64,000 nucleotides of DNA, taken from Desulfocurvus vexinensis DSM 17965 (GTDB lineage: Bacteria > Desulfobacterota > Desulfovibrionia > Desulfovibrionales > Desulfovibrionaceae). Of the stretch, positions 32,811-40,791 are shown piece by piece. The DNA lies in NCBI RefSeq assembly GCF_000519125.1, contig NZ_KI912582.1, positions 124,001 through 188,000 of the forward strand. The letters are read 5' to 3'. The notes below the pieces were generated by a model that ran no database searches, was not told the origin of the DNA, and worked only from the letters and a program-made list of their open reading frames with translations. The first letter of the stretch is position 1, and each line of letters begins with the position of its first letter. The translations under genes and the position numbers were made by a program.

Positions 32811-33645
32811 GCTGGTCCTGGGCCGCCCGGGGGTGAGCCTGGCCGTGGGCGGGGCCGCGCTGTGCGGGGCGCTGCTGGCGGGCGGGGCGTCCGCCCCGGG
32901 GGCGGCCTGCGCCGTGGCGGGCAGCGTGCTGCTGTGCGCGGGCTGCTCGGCCCTGAACCAGGTCCAGGAGCGCGGGCGCGACGCGCGCATGGCGCGCACG
33001 GCCAGCCGGCCCCTGCCCGCCGGGCGCGTGACCCCGGGGGCGGCCCTGGCCGTGGCCGCGGCCCTGGGCGCGGCGGGGCTGGGATGCTTCGCCCTGGGCG
33101 GCGGGACGCTGCTGGCCGGGCTGGGGCTGGCCGTGGTCGCGCTCTACAACGGCCTGTACACGCCGCTCAAGCCCGTGACGGCCACGGCGCTGCTGGTGGG
33201 CGCCCTGGCCGGGGCCCTGCCGCCGCTGTGCGGCTGGATCGGGGCCGGGGGCGCGGCCTGGGGGGCGCAGGCGTCGCTCATCTGGGCCGTGACGGGCATG
33301 GTCTACCTGTGGCAGGTGCCGCATTTCTGGTTGCTTGCGTGGCGGCGGCGGGCGGAGTATCACCGGGCGGGCTTCGCGCTGCCCTTCGCTGCGCTGCCCC
33401 AGCGCTCGCGCGGGCCGGTGCTGGCCCTGTGGACGGGCGCCTACTGCGTGGGCCTGTGCCTGGCCGTGGGCCTGGCCCTGGCGGCGGGGGCCGGGGGGGC
33501 CGCCCCCGGAGCGCTGCTGGCCGCCGGGCTGGCCGTGGCCGTGGCCGCCGCCGCGCCCGTGCGCGGGGCCCGCTCCCTGCTGGCCGTCAACGGCTCCATG
33601 CTGCTGGCCCTGGCCGGAACGCTGCTGGCCGCTTGGCCCTTCTGA
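32794..33645 (+). CDS. ctaB: Protoheme IX farnesyltransferase (heme O synthase)
   Basis: A 283-residue UbiA-type prenyltransferase with eight or so helices. The first Asp motif and its context NQVQERGRDARMARTASRPLP, the YNGLYTPLKPVT segment and WQVPHFWLLAWR match heme O synthases. It farnesylates heme b for the oxidase encoded upstream. No ctaA (heme A synthase) is in this operon, so the oxidase may use heme o, or ctaA lies elsewhere. The start lies in a 17-bp duplication. Confidence 0.93.
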   Translation: MTGADLLVLGRPGVSLAVGGAALCGALLAGGASAPGAACAVAGSVLLCAGCSALNQVQERGRDARMARTASRPLPAGRVTPGAALAVAAALGAAGLGCFALGGGTLLAGLGLAVVALYNGLYTPLKPVTATALLVGALAGALPPLCGWIGAGGAAWGAQASLIWAVTGMVYLWQVPHFWLLAWRRRAEYHRAGFALPFAALPQRSRGPVLALWTGAYCVGLCLAVGLALAAGAGGAAPGALLAAGLAVAVAAAAPVRGARSLLAVNGSMLLALAGTLLAAWPF

Positions 33646-33708
33646 CCCGCAGCCACCCGGGCCGCACGATTCCCTTGAACCCCCGGCCGCAAGGCCCCGT
33701 GGAGAAAC

Positions 33709-34149
33709 GTGACCATGCTCTGGATCCATCCCCTCGTGCAGCTGACGATGACGCTCCTGGCCCTGTGGGTCATGGAGATGGGCGTGCGGCGGTTCCTGTT
33801 CGTCCACCTGGGGCGGCGCGCGGTGCTCTTCCCCTGGAAGCGCCATGTGTTGTGGGGCAAGGTGGTGCTGGTGGGCTGGCTGGCCGGGCTGGTCATCGGC
33901 GTGGCCGCTATGCGCCTGTCCTTCGGCACCTGGGGCATCACCGGGGCGCACTACACCGTCAGCGCGGTCATGGCCGCCCTCATCGGCACGGGCTACGCCA
34001 GCGGCCACCTGCTGGACCGCGTCAAGAAGCGCCGCAAATACCTGCACGTCTTCCACGGGCTGAACAACGCCGCGCTGCTGGCCCTGGCCCTGTACCAGGG
34101 CTGGACGGGCTGGGCCCTGGTGGGCATGTTCCTGCTGCCCCAGGGCTAG
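33709..34149 (+). CDS. DUF4079-type four-helix membrane protein
   Basis: A 146-residue membrane protein with four helices (about 5-25, 45-63, 78-95, 118-140) and conserved-looking His and Gly residues (GAHYTVS, HVFHGLNN), resembling the cytochrome b561-like DUF4079 family. It closes the cox operon and may serve in heme or quinone electron transfer; this is inference. GTG at 33709 has GGAG four bases upstream and ATG at 33715 has it ten bases upstream, so the start is open by two codons. Confidence 0.78.
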   Translation: MTMLWIHPLVQLTMTLLALWVMEMGVRRFLFVHLGRRAVLFPWKRHVLWGKVVLVGWLAGLVIGVAAMRLSFGTWGITGAHYTVSAVMAALIGTGYASGHLLDRVKKRRKYLHVFHGLNNAALLALALYQGWTGWALVGMFLLPQG

Positions 34150-34181
34150 CGGGCCGCCCCCAAACGGCGCTGCTGAGTCAG

Positions 34182-34237
34182 CGAAAATCCAGGCCGCTGC
34201 CGAGCGCAACGCGCGGCGCGGCCTGGATTTTTTCGCG
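34182..34237 (+). terminator. Terminator after the cox operon
   Basis: AAAATCCAGGCCGC (34184-34197) pairs with GCGGCCTGGATTTT (34218-34231) around a GC-rich loop and ends in TTTTTTCGCG. Confidence 0.85.
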
Positions 34238-34313
34238 CAAGGCCTTCCGCCGTCTTTGAGCGGCCTGCACCGTGTGCCTGCCCCGGCAGCCAGCCAGGGC
34301 CGGGCTGCCCCTG

Positions 34314-34331
34314 TGTGCAGCCTGTTGCACA
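34314..34331. promoter_or_regulatory. 18-bp palindrome, copy 1 (TGTGCA-N6-TGCACA)
   Basis: TGTGCA (34314-34319) and TGCACA (34326-34331) are perfect inverted halves around GCCTGT. A near-identical copy lies 142 bases downstream. The right half also belongs to a second small palindrome GCACATTTTTGTGC (34327-34340). Both copies precede the DUF2318 operon. Confidence 0.6.
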
Positions 34332-34455
34332 TTTTTGTGCCGATTCCTGCGCCATGCACATCCAGGCCTGCGGGCTTGTCCTCCATCCTTCCGGAAAGAC
34401 TCGATCTGCCGTTCTGGCAGGGCTCTTGCAATCCCGACCGGACCAGTCGTGAATG

Positions 34456-34473
34456 TGTGCAGCTTGTTGCACA
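34456..34473. promoter_or_regulatory. 18-bp palindrome, copy 2 (TGTGCA-N6-TGCACA)
   Basis: TGTGCA (34456-34461) and TGCACA (34468-34473) around GCTTGT; the flanking G and C extend the palindrome to 20 bases. The element differs from copy 1 at one base of the spacer. It lies 58 bases before the DUF2318 start. The layout of paired dyads upstream of one operon is that of a transcription factor operator; the regulator is not evident here. Confidence 0.65.
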
Positions 34474-34530
34474 CGCCGGCGCCCCCCGGTCCGGGGCGGC
34501 CCGGGCGACCATGCTCCGAGAGGCTGTTCC

Positions 34531-35001
34531 ATGCGCAACAGGATTCCCGTCCCCGGCGGACTGACCTTCGCGGTGCTGGCCCTGGCCCTGGTGCTGGGCG
34601 CGGCGCCCGCCCGGGCCTTCTTCGGCCTGGGCTCCCGGCATACTGCGGTCACGCCCCAGGGCGACGCCGTGCTCCTCCCCCTGGCCGGGGTCGCGGACGG
34701 CAAGGCCCATTTCTTCGAGCTGCGCGACGCAGGCAAGGCCGTGCGCTTTTTCGTGGTCCAGAGCGCCGACGGCGTGGTCCGCGCGGCCTTCGACGCCTGC
34801 GACGTGTGCTACCACGCCCGCAAGGGCTACGTGCAGGACGGCGAGCAGATGGTCTGCGTGAACTGCTCGCAGCGCTTCCACGTCGCGCGCATCAACGAGG
34901 TCCAGGGCGGCTGCAACCCCGCGCCCCTGGAGCGCACCGTGGACGGCGACACCCTGCGCATCCCCCTGGCCGCCCTGCGTGCGGGCGCGGGCTACTTCTA
35001 G
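34531..35001 (+). CDS. DUF2318 Fe-S-type periplasmic protein
   Basis: A 156-residue protein with a signal peptide (cleavage near PARA) and the DUF2318 Cys pattern CDVCYHARKGYVQDGEQMVC followed by CVNC and SQRFHV, then GGCNP. These proteins accompany iron permeases and FtsX-like ABC genes and are thought to bind or reduce iron; here the gene is followed by a permease and ATPase. A GTG further upstream was rejected as it overlaps the palindrome. GAGAGG lies upstream of the ATG. Confidence 0.85.
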   Translation: MRNRIPVPGGLTFAVLALALVLGAAPARAFFGLGSRHTAVTPQGDAVLLPLAGVADGKAHFFELRDAGKAVRFFVVQSADGVVRAAFDACDVCYHARKGYVQDGEQMVCVNCSQRFHVARINEVQGGCNPAPLERTVDGDTLRIPLAALRAGAGYF

Positions 35002-35013
35002 GCTGGTGCGCCC

Positions 35014-36177
35014 GTGAACATCCTGACCATCGCCCTGCGCAGCGGGCGGCGCCGCTGGCTGCGCACGCTGCTGCTGCTGGCGGTCTTCACCCTGGGCGTG
35101 ACGAGCATCGTGGCCCTGGGCCATGTCTCGCGCGTGGTGGGCGACAGCCTGGAGAAGAAGCTCACGGCCTTCGGGGCCAATATCCTGGTCTCCCCGCGCT
35201 CGGAAACCCTCTCGGTGAGCTACGGCGGCCTGAGCCTGGGCGACATGCTCGTGGAGGTGCGCCTGCTTGACGAGGCCGACGTGCTGGCCCGGGTGGCGGG
35301 CATCCGCAACGCCGCCAACGTGGCCGCCGTGGCGCCCAAGCTGGTGGCCATGCGCGAGCTGGAGGGCGTGGCCGTGGGGCTGGTGGGCGTGCGCTTCGAC
35401 AAGGAGCGCGCCATGAAGGGCCACTGGGCCGTGGACGGCGCGTGGCCCGAGGGCCCCGGGCAGGTGCTGCTGGGCGCGCGGGTGGCCGCGCGCCTGGGCC
35501 TGGGCCCGGGCGACGCCGTGACGGGCCTGGGCGCCCCGGCCACCGTGGCGGGCGTGCTGCGCCCCACGGGCGACGACGACGACGGCGTCGTCCTGGCCGA
35601 TCTGGGCTTCGTGCAGGATCTGACCGGGCGGCCCGGGGCCGTGAGCTTCGTGGAGGTCGCCGCGCTGTGCGCCGGGTGCCCCATCGAGGACCTCGTGGCC
35701 CAGCTGGGCGCGGCCATCCCCGGGGTGGAGGTCAAGGCCCTGCGCAGCGTGGTGGAGCAGCGCATGATGTCGGTGCATTTCGTGCAGCGGCTGATCCTGG
35801 CCGTGAGCGTGGTCATCCTGCTCACCGCCTGCGCCATGATCGGGCTGTCCATGCTTTCGGCGGTCAACGAGCGGCGCCGCGAGATCGGGCTGTTGCGCTC
35901 CCTGGGCTACTCGCGCGGGGCGGTCTTCACCCTGTTCAGCGCCGAGGCGCTGTTTTTGGGGCTGGCGGCGGGGCTGGCCGGGTTCCTGGCGGGCTACGCC
36001 CTGAGCTTCAAGGTCGTGGCCGTGTTGCACATCGCCGACGTGGCCGAGCTGGCCTTCGCGCCCCTGGCCCTGGCCGCCACGGTGGCCTTCATGGCCGGGG
36101 TGTCCGTGGTTTCGGCGGCTGTTCCGGCCTGGAAGGCCTCGCGCGTGGAGCCTTCCGAAGCCCTGGTTTCCCTGTAA
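35014..36177 (+). CDS. FtsX/MacB-like ABC transporter permease
   Basis: A 387-residue protein with an N-terminal helix (about 15-38), a long periplasmic domain (about 45-255) and three C-terminal helices, as in MacB/LolC/FtsX permeases. The segment ERRREIGLLRSLGYSRGAVFTLFSAEAL is the family coupling motif. It probably moves a substrate across or out of the inner membrane with the ATPase encoded next. The start is GTG, and it follows the DUF2318 gene after 12 bases. Confidence 0.88.
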   Translation: MNILTIALRSGRRRWLRTLLLLAVFTLGVTSIVALGHVSRVVGDSLEKKLTAFGANILVSPRSETLSVSYGGLSLGDMLVEVRLLDEADVLARVAGIRNAANVAAVAPKLVAMRELEGVAVGLVGVRFDKERAMKGHWAVDGAWPEGPGQVLLGARVAARLGLGPGDAVTGLGAPATVAGVLRPTGDDDDGVVLADLGFVQDLTGRPGAVSFVEVAALCAGCPIEDLVAQLGAAIPGVEVKALRSVVEQRMMSVHFVQRLILAVSVVILLTACAMIGLSMLSAVNERRREIGLLRSLGYSRGAVFTLFSAEALFLGLAAGLAGFLAGYALSFKVVAVLHIADVAELAFAPLALAATVAFMAGVSVVSAAVPAWKASRVEPSEALVSL

Positions 36178-36186
36178 GGAGGCACC

Positions 36187-36867
<681 letters not shown>

Positions 36868-36892
36868 GCGGCGCGGGGCAACTATCCGATTT

Positions 36893-36939
36893 ATCTATTG
36901 ATAAATAGATATTGACAAAGAATGATTAATCCTTAGTAT
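36893..36939 (+). promoter_or_regulatory. AT-rich promoter with palindromic box
   Basis: TTGACA (36912-36917) and TAGTAT (36934-36939) with a 16-base spacer form a sigma-70 promoter toward the adenosine kinase gene. Directly upstream ATCTATT-GAT-AAATAGAT (36893-36910) forms an inverted repeat. This AT-rich island of about 70 bases contrasts with the surrounding GC content. The remaining 270-base leader to 37210 shows no coding signal. Confidence 0.65.
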
Positions 36940-37210
36940 TCCAGTCAAGTTTAATGCGACCTCGCGCCTCCGCCCGCCCGGAGGCGGCCTGGCCGGGCAC
37001 CGGTATCCCCCCCTCAATGCCGGTGACTGCCTGGGCCGCTTCCTGGCAGGCGGGGGCGCCTGTTTTTCCGGGGCCGGGCGTGAAAATGCGCCGGGCGCGC
37101 GTTCCGGGGCTTGCCCCCGGCGGGCTTTGTGGGCCACAGTGGGGCGGGGCGCACGCCAGGCCCCACCCCGGAAAAGATCCCACACCGCCCGCGCGGGCCA
37201 AGGAGACGCC

Positions 37211-37693
37211 ATGGAACTGAGCACTGTCGCCGTCCACAACCCCGACGCCCTGAACATGATCCTGGGCCAGTCCCATTTCATCAAGACCGTGGAGGACATC
37301 CACGAGGCCGTGGTGGGCACCGTGCCCGGCGCGCGCTTCGGCCTGGCCTTTTGCGAGGCCTCGGACAAATGCCTGATCCGCCTGACGGGCACCGACGATG
37401 CGTGCGTGGCCCTGGCCCGGCGCAACGCCGAGGCCATCGGCTGCGGGCACAGCTTCATCCTGTTCATGCGCGACATGTTCCCCATCAATATCGTCAACGC
37501 CGTGCAGGCCGTGCCCGAGGTGGTGCGCCTGTTCTGCGCCACGGCCAACCCCGTGCAGGTGGTCGTCGCCGCCACCGAGCAGGGCCGGGGCATCCTCGGG
37601 GTCATCGACGGTTTCGCGCCCAAGGGGGTCGAGGGGCCCGAGGACGTGGAGCGGCGCAAGGGCTTCTTGCGCATGATCGGCTACAAGCTCTAG
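37211..37693 (+). CDS. Adenosine-specific kinase family protein (DUF355)
   Basis: A 160-residue cytoplasmic protein matching the family first named adenosine-specific kinase (Pfam Adenosine_kin), with its conserved segments GQSHFIKTVEDIHEA, PGARFGLAFCEASD and GCGHSFILFMRDMFPINI. The length is right for the family. The function in bacteria is not firmly known. A separate promoter lies 270 bases upstream. AGGAG is seven bases before the ATG. Confidence 0.88.
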   Translation: MELSTVAVHNPDALNMILGQSHFIKTVEDIHEAVVGTVPGARFGLAFCEASDKCLIRLTGTDDACVALARRNAEAIGCGHSFILFMRDMFPINIVNAVQAVPEVVRLFCATANPVQVVVAATEQGRGILGVIDGFAPKGVEGPEDVERRKGFLRMIGYKL

Positions 37694-37739
37694 GCGCCTG
37701 CGCCAGGGCGCGCCACGCGCCGCGAGGATGGTGGTGCGC

Positions 37740-37769
37740 TTGACAAAATTGAAGCCATCCTCGTATACA
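37740..37769 (+). promoter_or_regulatory. Promoter of the EF-G gene
   Basis: TTGACA (37740-37745) and TATACA (37764-37769) with an 18-base spacer precede the gene by about 90 bases. The leader contains a GC hairpin (GGGACC...GGTCCC around 37795-37813). An AAGGGAG site lies before the ATG. Confidence 0.7.
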
Positions 37770-37861
37770 TCTATGCCTTTTAAAGTTTTTCGTGGGGACC
37801 ACAACCCGGTCCCGGACCGCGGAGGGATCGGGAACAGACGGCTAACACAAGGGAGAAATCA

Positions 37862-39922
37862 ATGTCGGATGCGCTGAAGAACCAGAGGACCTACGCCCTC
37901 GTCGGACACGGCGGCTGCGGCAAGACTTCCGTTGCCGAGATGCTGCTCTTCCAGGCTGGCGTCATCAACCGCCTGGGCAGGATCGAGGAGGGCACCACCA
38001 CCCTGGATACCGAACCCGAGGAGATCAAGCGCCGCGGGTCCATCCAGCCCGCCTTTGCCAGCTACCCCTGGAAGAAGGCCACCCACTTCCTGATCGACAC
38101 TCCCGGAGACACCAACTTCACCGGCGACATCGCCTACTCCCTGACCGCGGCGGACGGCGTGGTCTTCGTCGTGGACGCCGTGGACGGCGCCAAGCCCCTG
38201 ACCAAGAAGCTCTGGGACGAGGTGCGCGCCTCGGGCCGCCCGGCCATGGCCTTCGTCAACAAGATGGACCGCGACCGGGCCGACTTCGAGATGGCCTTCT
38301 CGTCGCTGACCGCCGTGCTGGGCATCCGCCCCGTGCTGCTGTACATGCCCATCGGCGAGAAGGACGCCTTCAAGGGCGTGGTGGACGTTCTGGGCAACAA
38401 GGCCCTGTTCTTCGAGGACGGCGGCAAGCTGCGCGAGGGCGCCGTGCCCGGCGACATGGCCGCCGACGTGGACTCCCTGCGCGAGACCATGATCGAGAAC
38501 ATCGCCGAGAGCGACGAAACGCTCATGGAGAAGTATCTCGAAGAGGGCGAACTGAGCCCCGAGGAGATCAGCCAGGGCCTGCGCTCGGGCGTGCTCTCGG
38601 GCGGGCTGGTGCCCGTGGCCTGCGGCTCGGCCCTGGAGAACAAGGGCGCCAGCTTCATCCTGGACATCGTGCAGGAGCTGTTCCCCAGCGCCCTGGACCG
38701 CGGGGCCTGGCTGGGCGAGGACGGCGCCGAGCGCGCCAGCGCCGCCGAGGCGCCCGTGTCCGCCTTCGTCTTCAAGACCCTGGCCGACCCCTTCGCCGGG
38801 CAGCTCTCGGTCATCCGCGTGCTCTCGGGCGTGCTGTCCCCCGACAGCACGCTGCACAACTCCACCAAGGGCGACAAGGAGCGCGTGGGCCAGCTGCTGG
38901 TGCTGTGCGGCAAGGAGCAGAAGCCCCTGAAGGGCGAGGCCGGGCCCGGGGCCATCCTGGCCCTGGCCAAGCTGAAGCTCACCGCCACCGGCGACACCCT
39001 CTCCGACCCCAAGGAGCCCTTCACCCTGGCCAAGCCGGGCCTGCCCCCGGCGCTGATCTCCTACGCCCTGGCCCCCGAGGAGAAGGGCGAGGAGGACAAG
39101 GTCTACTCCGCGGTGAACAAGCTGCTGGAAGAGGACGTGTGCCTGCACCTGACCCGCGACGCCGAGACCGGCGACATCCTGCTCTCGGGCTCGGGCCAGC
39201 TGCACATCGAGATCAGCGTCGAGAAGGCCCGGCGGCGCTACAAGGTCGGCATCGCCCTCAAGACGCCCAAGATCCCCTACCGCGAGACCTTCAAGGGCAA
39301 GGCCGACGTGCAGGGCCGCCACAAGAAGCAGTCCGGCGGGCGCGGCCAGTTCGGCGACTGCTTCATCCGCCTGGAGCCCCTGCCCCGGGGCACGGGGTAC
39401 GAGTACGTGGACGCCATCGTCGGCGGCTCCATCCCCCGCCAGTACATCCCCGCCGTGGACAAGGGCGTCCAGGAGGCCGCCGCGCGCGGCGTGCTGGCCG
39501 GCTACCCGGTGGTGGACTTCCGCGTGACCTGCTACGACGGCTCCTACCACGCGGTGGACTCCTCGGAAATGGCCTTCAAGATCGCCGGGTCCATCGCCTT
39601 CAAGAAGGCCGCCGAGGTGGCCAAGCCCGTGCTGCTCGAACCCATCGTCCAGGTCAGCGTGTTCGTGCCCGACGCGTTCATGGGTGATGTCATCGGCGAC
39701 CTCTCCAGCCGCCGGGGCAAGGTCCTCGGTTCGGACTCCAAGGTCGGCATCACCGAGGTCAAGGCCCACGTGCCCATGGCCGAGGTGCTCCAGTACGCCC
39801 CGGACCTGCGCTCCATGACCGGCGGGCAGGGCACCTTCACCATGGAGTTCGACCACTACGAGGAGGCCCCGCCCCAGGTGGCCGAGAAGGTCATCGCCGA
39901 GAGCAGGAAGGACCAGGAGTAG
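37862..39922 (+). CDS. Elongation factor G-like translational GTPase (EF-G2 type)
   Basis: A 686-residue GTPase. G1 is GHGGCGKTS (residue about 15) rather than GHVDHGKT, the G2 region reads RRGSIQPA instead of RGITI, G3 is DTPGD and G4 NKMD, then domains II-V follow, including the RRRYKVGIALKTP and GGRGQFGDCF segments and the C-terminal DLSSRRGKVLGSD. These changes mark the second EF-G class rather than the ribosomal translocase of the str operon; no rps or tuf genes are adjacent. Role is probably a special translation or recycling factor. Confidence 0.88.
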   Translation: MSDALKNQRTYALVGHGGCGKTSVAEMLLFQAGVINRLGRIEEGTTTLDTEPEEIKRRGSIQPAFASYPWKKATHFLIDTPGDTNFTGDIAYSLTAADGVVFVVDAVDGAKPLTKKLWDEVRASGRPAMAFVNKMDRDRADFEMAFSSLTAVLGIRPVLLYMPIGEKDAFKGVVDVLGNKALFFEDGGKLREGAVPGDMAADVDSLRETMIENIAESDETLMEKYLEEGELSPEEISQGLRSGVLSGGLVPVACGSALENKGASFILDIVQELFPSALDRGAWLGEDGAERASAAEAPVSAFVFKTLADPFAGQLSVIRVLSGVLSPDSTLHNSTKGDKERVGQLLVLCGKEQKPLKGEAGPGAILALAKLKLTATGDTLSDPKEPFTLAKPGLPPALISYALAPEEKGEEDKVYSAVNKLLEEDVCLHLTRDAETGDILLSGSGQLHIEISVEKARRRYKVGIALKTPKIPYRETFKGKADVQGRHKKQSGGRGQFGDCFIRLEPLPRGTGYEYVDAIVGGSIPRQYIPAVDKGVQEAAARGVLAGYPVVDFRVTCYDGSYHAVDSSEMAFKIAGSIAFKKAAEVAKPVLLEPIVQVSVFVPDAFMGDVIGDLSSRRGKVLGSDSKVGITEVKAHVPMAEVLQYAPDLRSMTGGQGTFTMEFDHYEEAPPQVAEKVIAESRKDQE

Positions 39923-39947
39923 CCCGGCTCCGCCTGCAGCAATCGCC

Positions 39948-39981
39948 GCCGCCCCTCCCGGTGCCGGGAGGGGCGGCTTTT
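39948..39981 (+). terminator. Terminator after the EF-G gene
   Basis: GCCGCCCCTCCC (39948-39959) and its reverse complement (39966-39977) form a 12-base stem around GGTGCC, then TTTTG. Confidence 0.85.
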
Positions 39982-40092
39982 GCGGCCCGGGCGGCGGCTC
40001 CCGGCCTTGTTTCGCCGCCTGTTTTCCCGTACATTGCCCGCAACGCGTCACACACCACCAGAAACAACGCCCGGCGGAGTCCTGAGCCCCTG

Positions 40093-40791
40093 ATGTTACG
40101 CAACCTGATTTTCTTCATCGCCTTCCTGCCGGTGACCATCTTCTATTCCGCCCTGGCCGCAGGGTGGCGCAGGTTCGGCCCCTGGGCCGGGCGGGCCTGG
40201 GCGGGCGTCGTGGTCCGGCTCACCGGTCTGCCCCTGGAGGTGGACCTCTCGGCCCTGGACCCGCAGCAGCGCTACATCTTCATCGTCAACCACCAGAGCC
40301 AGCTGGACATCCCGGTGATGACCCACGTCCTGCGCGCGCGCCACGTGGGTTTCGTAGCCAAGGAGTCGCTGTTCCGCATCCCGCTGTTCGGCAAGGCCCT
40401 GGAGTGCGCCGGGCACGTGAGCGTGGACCGCGGCAACGCCCGCCGGGCCATGAAGAGCCTGGAGGAGGCTGCGGCCAAGGCCCGCGAGGGCGCCAACATC
40501 CTGGTCTTCGCCGAGGGCACCCGCCAGCGGAACCTGGAGGCCCTGGGCGAGTTCAAGCCGGGCGGGATGATCCTGGCCCTGAAGACCGGGCTGCCCGTGG
40601 CGCCCATCGTGGTCTGCGGCACGGGCGACGCCCTGCCCAAGGGCAGCCTGCTGCTGCGCCCGGCGACCATCCGCGTGCGCGCCCTGGCGCCCGTGCCCGC
40701 CGGGAGCTACACCCTGAAGCAGCGCGAACAGTTCCGCGACGACCTGCACGCCCTGATGAACGCCGCCTACCAGGAGTTGCGCCGTGGGTGA
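40093..40791 (+). CDS. plsC: 1-acyl-sn-glycerol-3-phosphate acyltransferase (PlsC family)
   Basis: A 232-residue membrane-associated enzyme with an N-terminal hydrophobic helix (MLRNLIFFIAFLPVTIFY), the acyltransferase motif NHQSQLD (His-x4-Asp, about residue 70), FVAKESLFRIPLFGKAL and the glycerol-3-phosphate pocket motif FAEGTR. It makes phosphatidic acid in phospholipid synthesis. The GTG start of the rnj gene overlaps its last eight bases. Confidence 0.92.
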   Translation: MLRNLIFFIAFLPVTIFYSALAAGWRRFGPWAGRAWAGVVVRLTGLPLEVDLSALDPQQRYIFIVNHQSQLDIPVMTHVLRARHVGFVAKESLFRIPLFGKALECAGHVSVDRGNARRAMKSLEEAAAKAREGANILVFAEGTRQRNLEALGEFKPGGMILALKTGLPVAPIVVCGTGDALPKGSLLLRPATIRVRALAPVPAGSYTLKQREQFRDDLHALMNAAYQELRRG

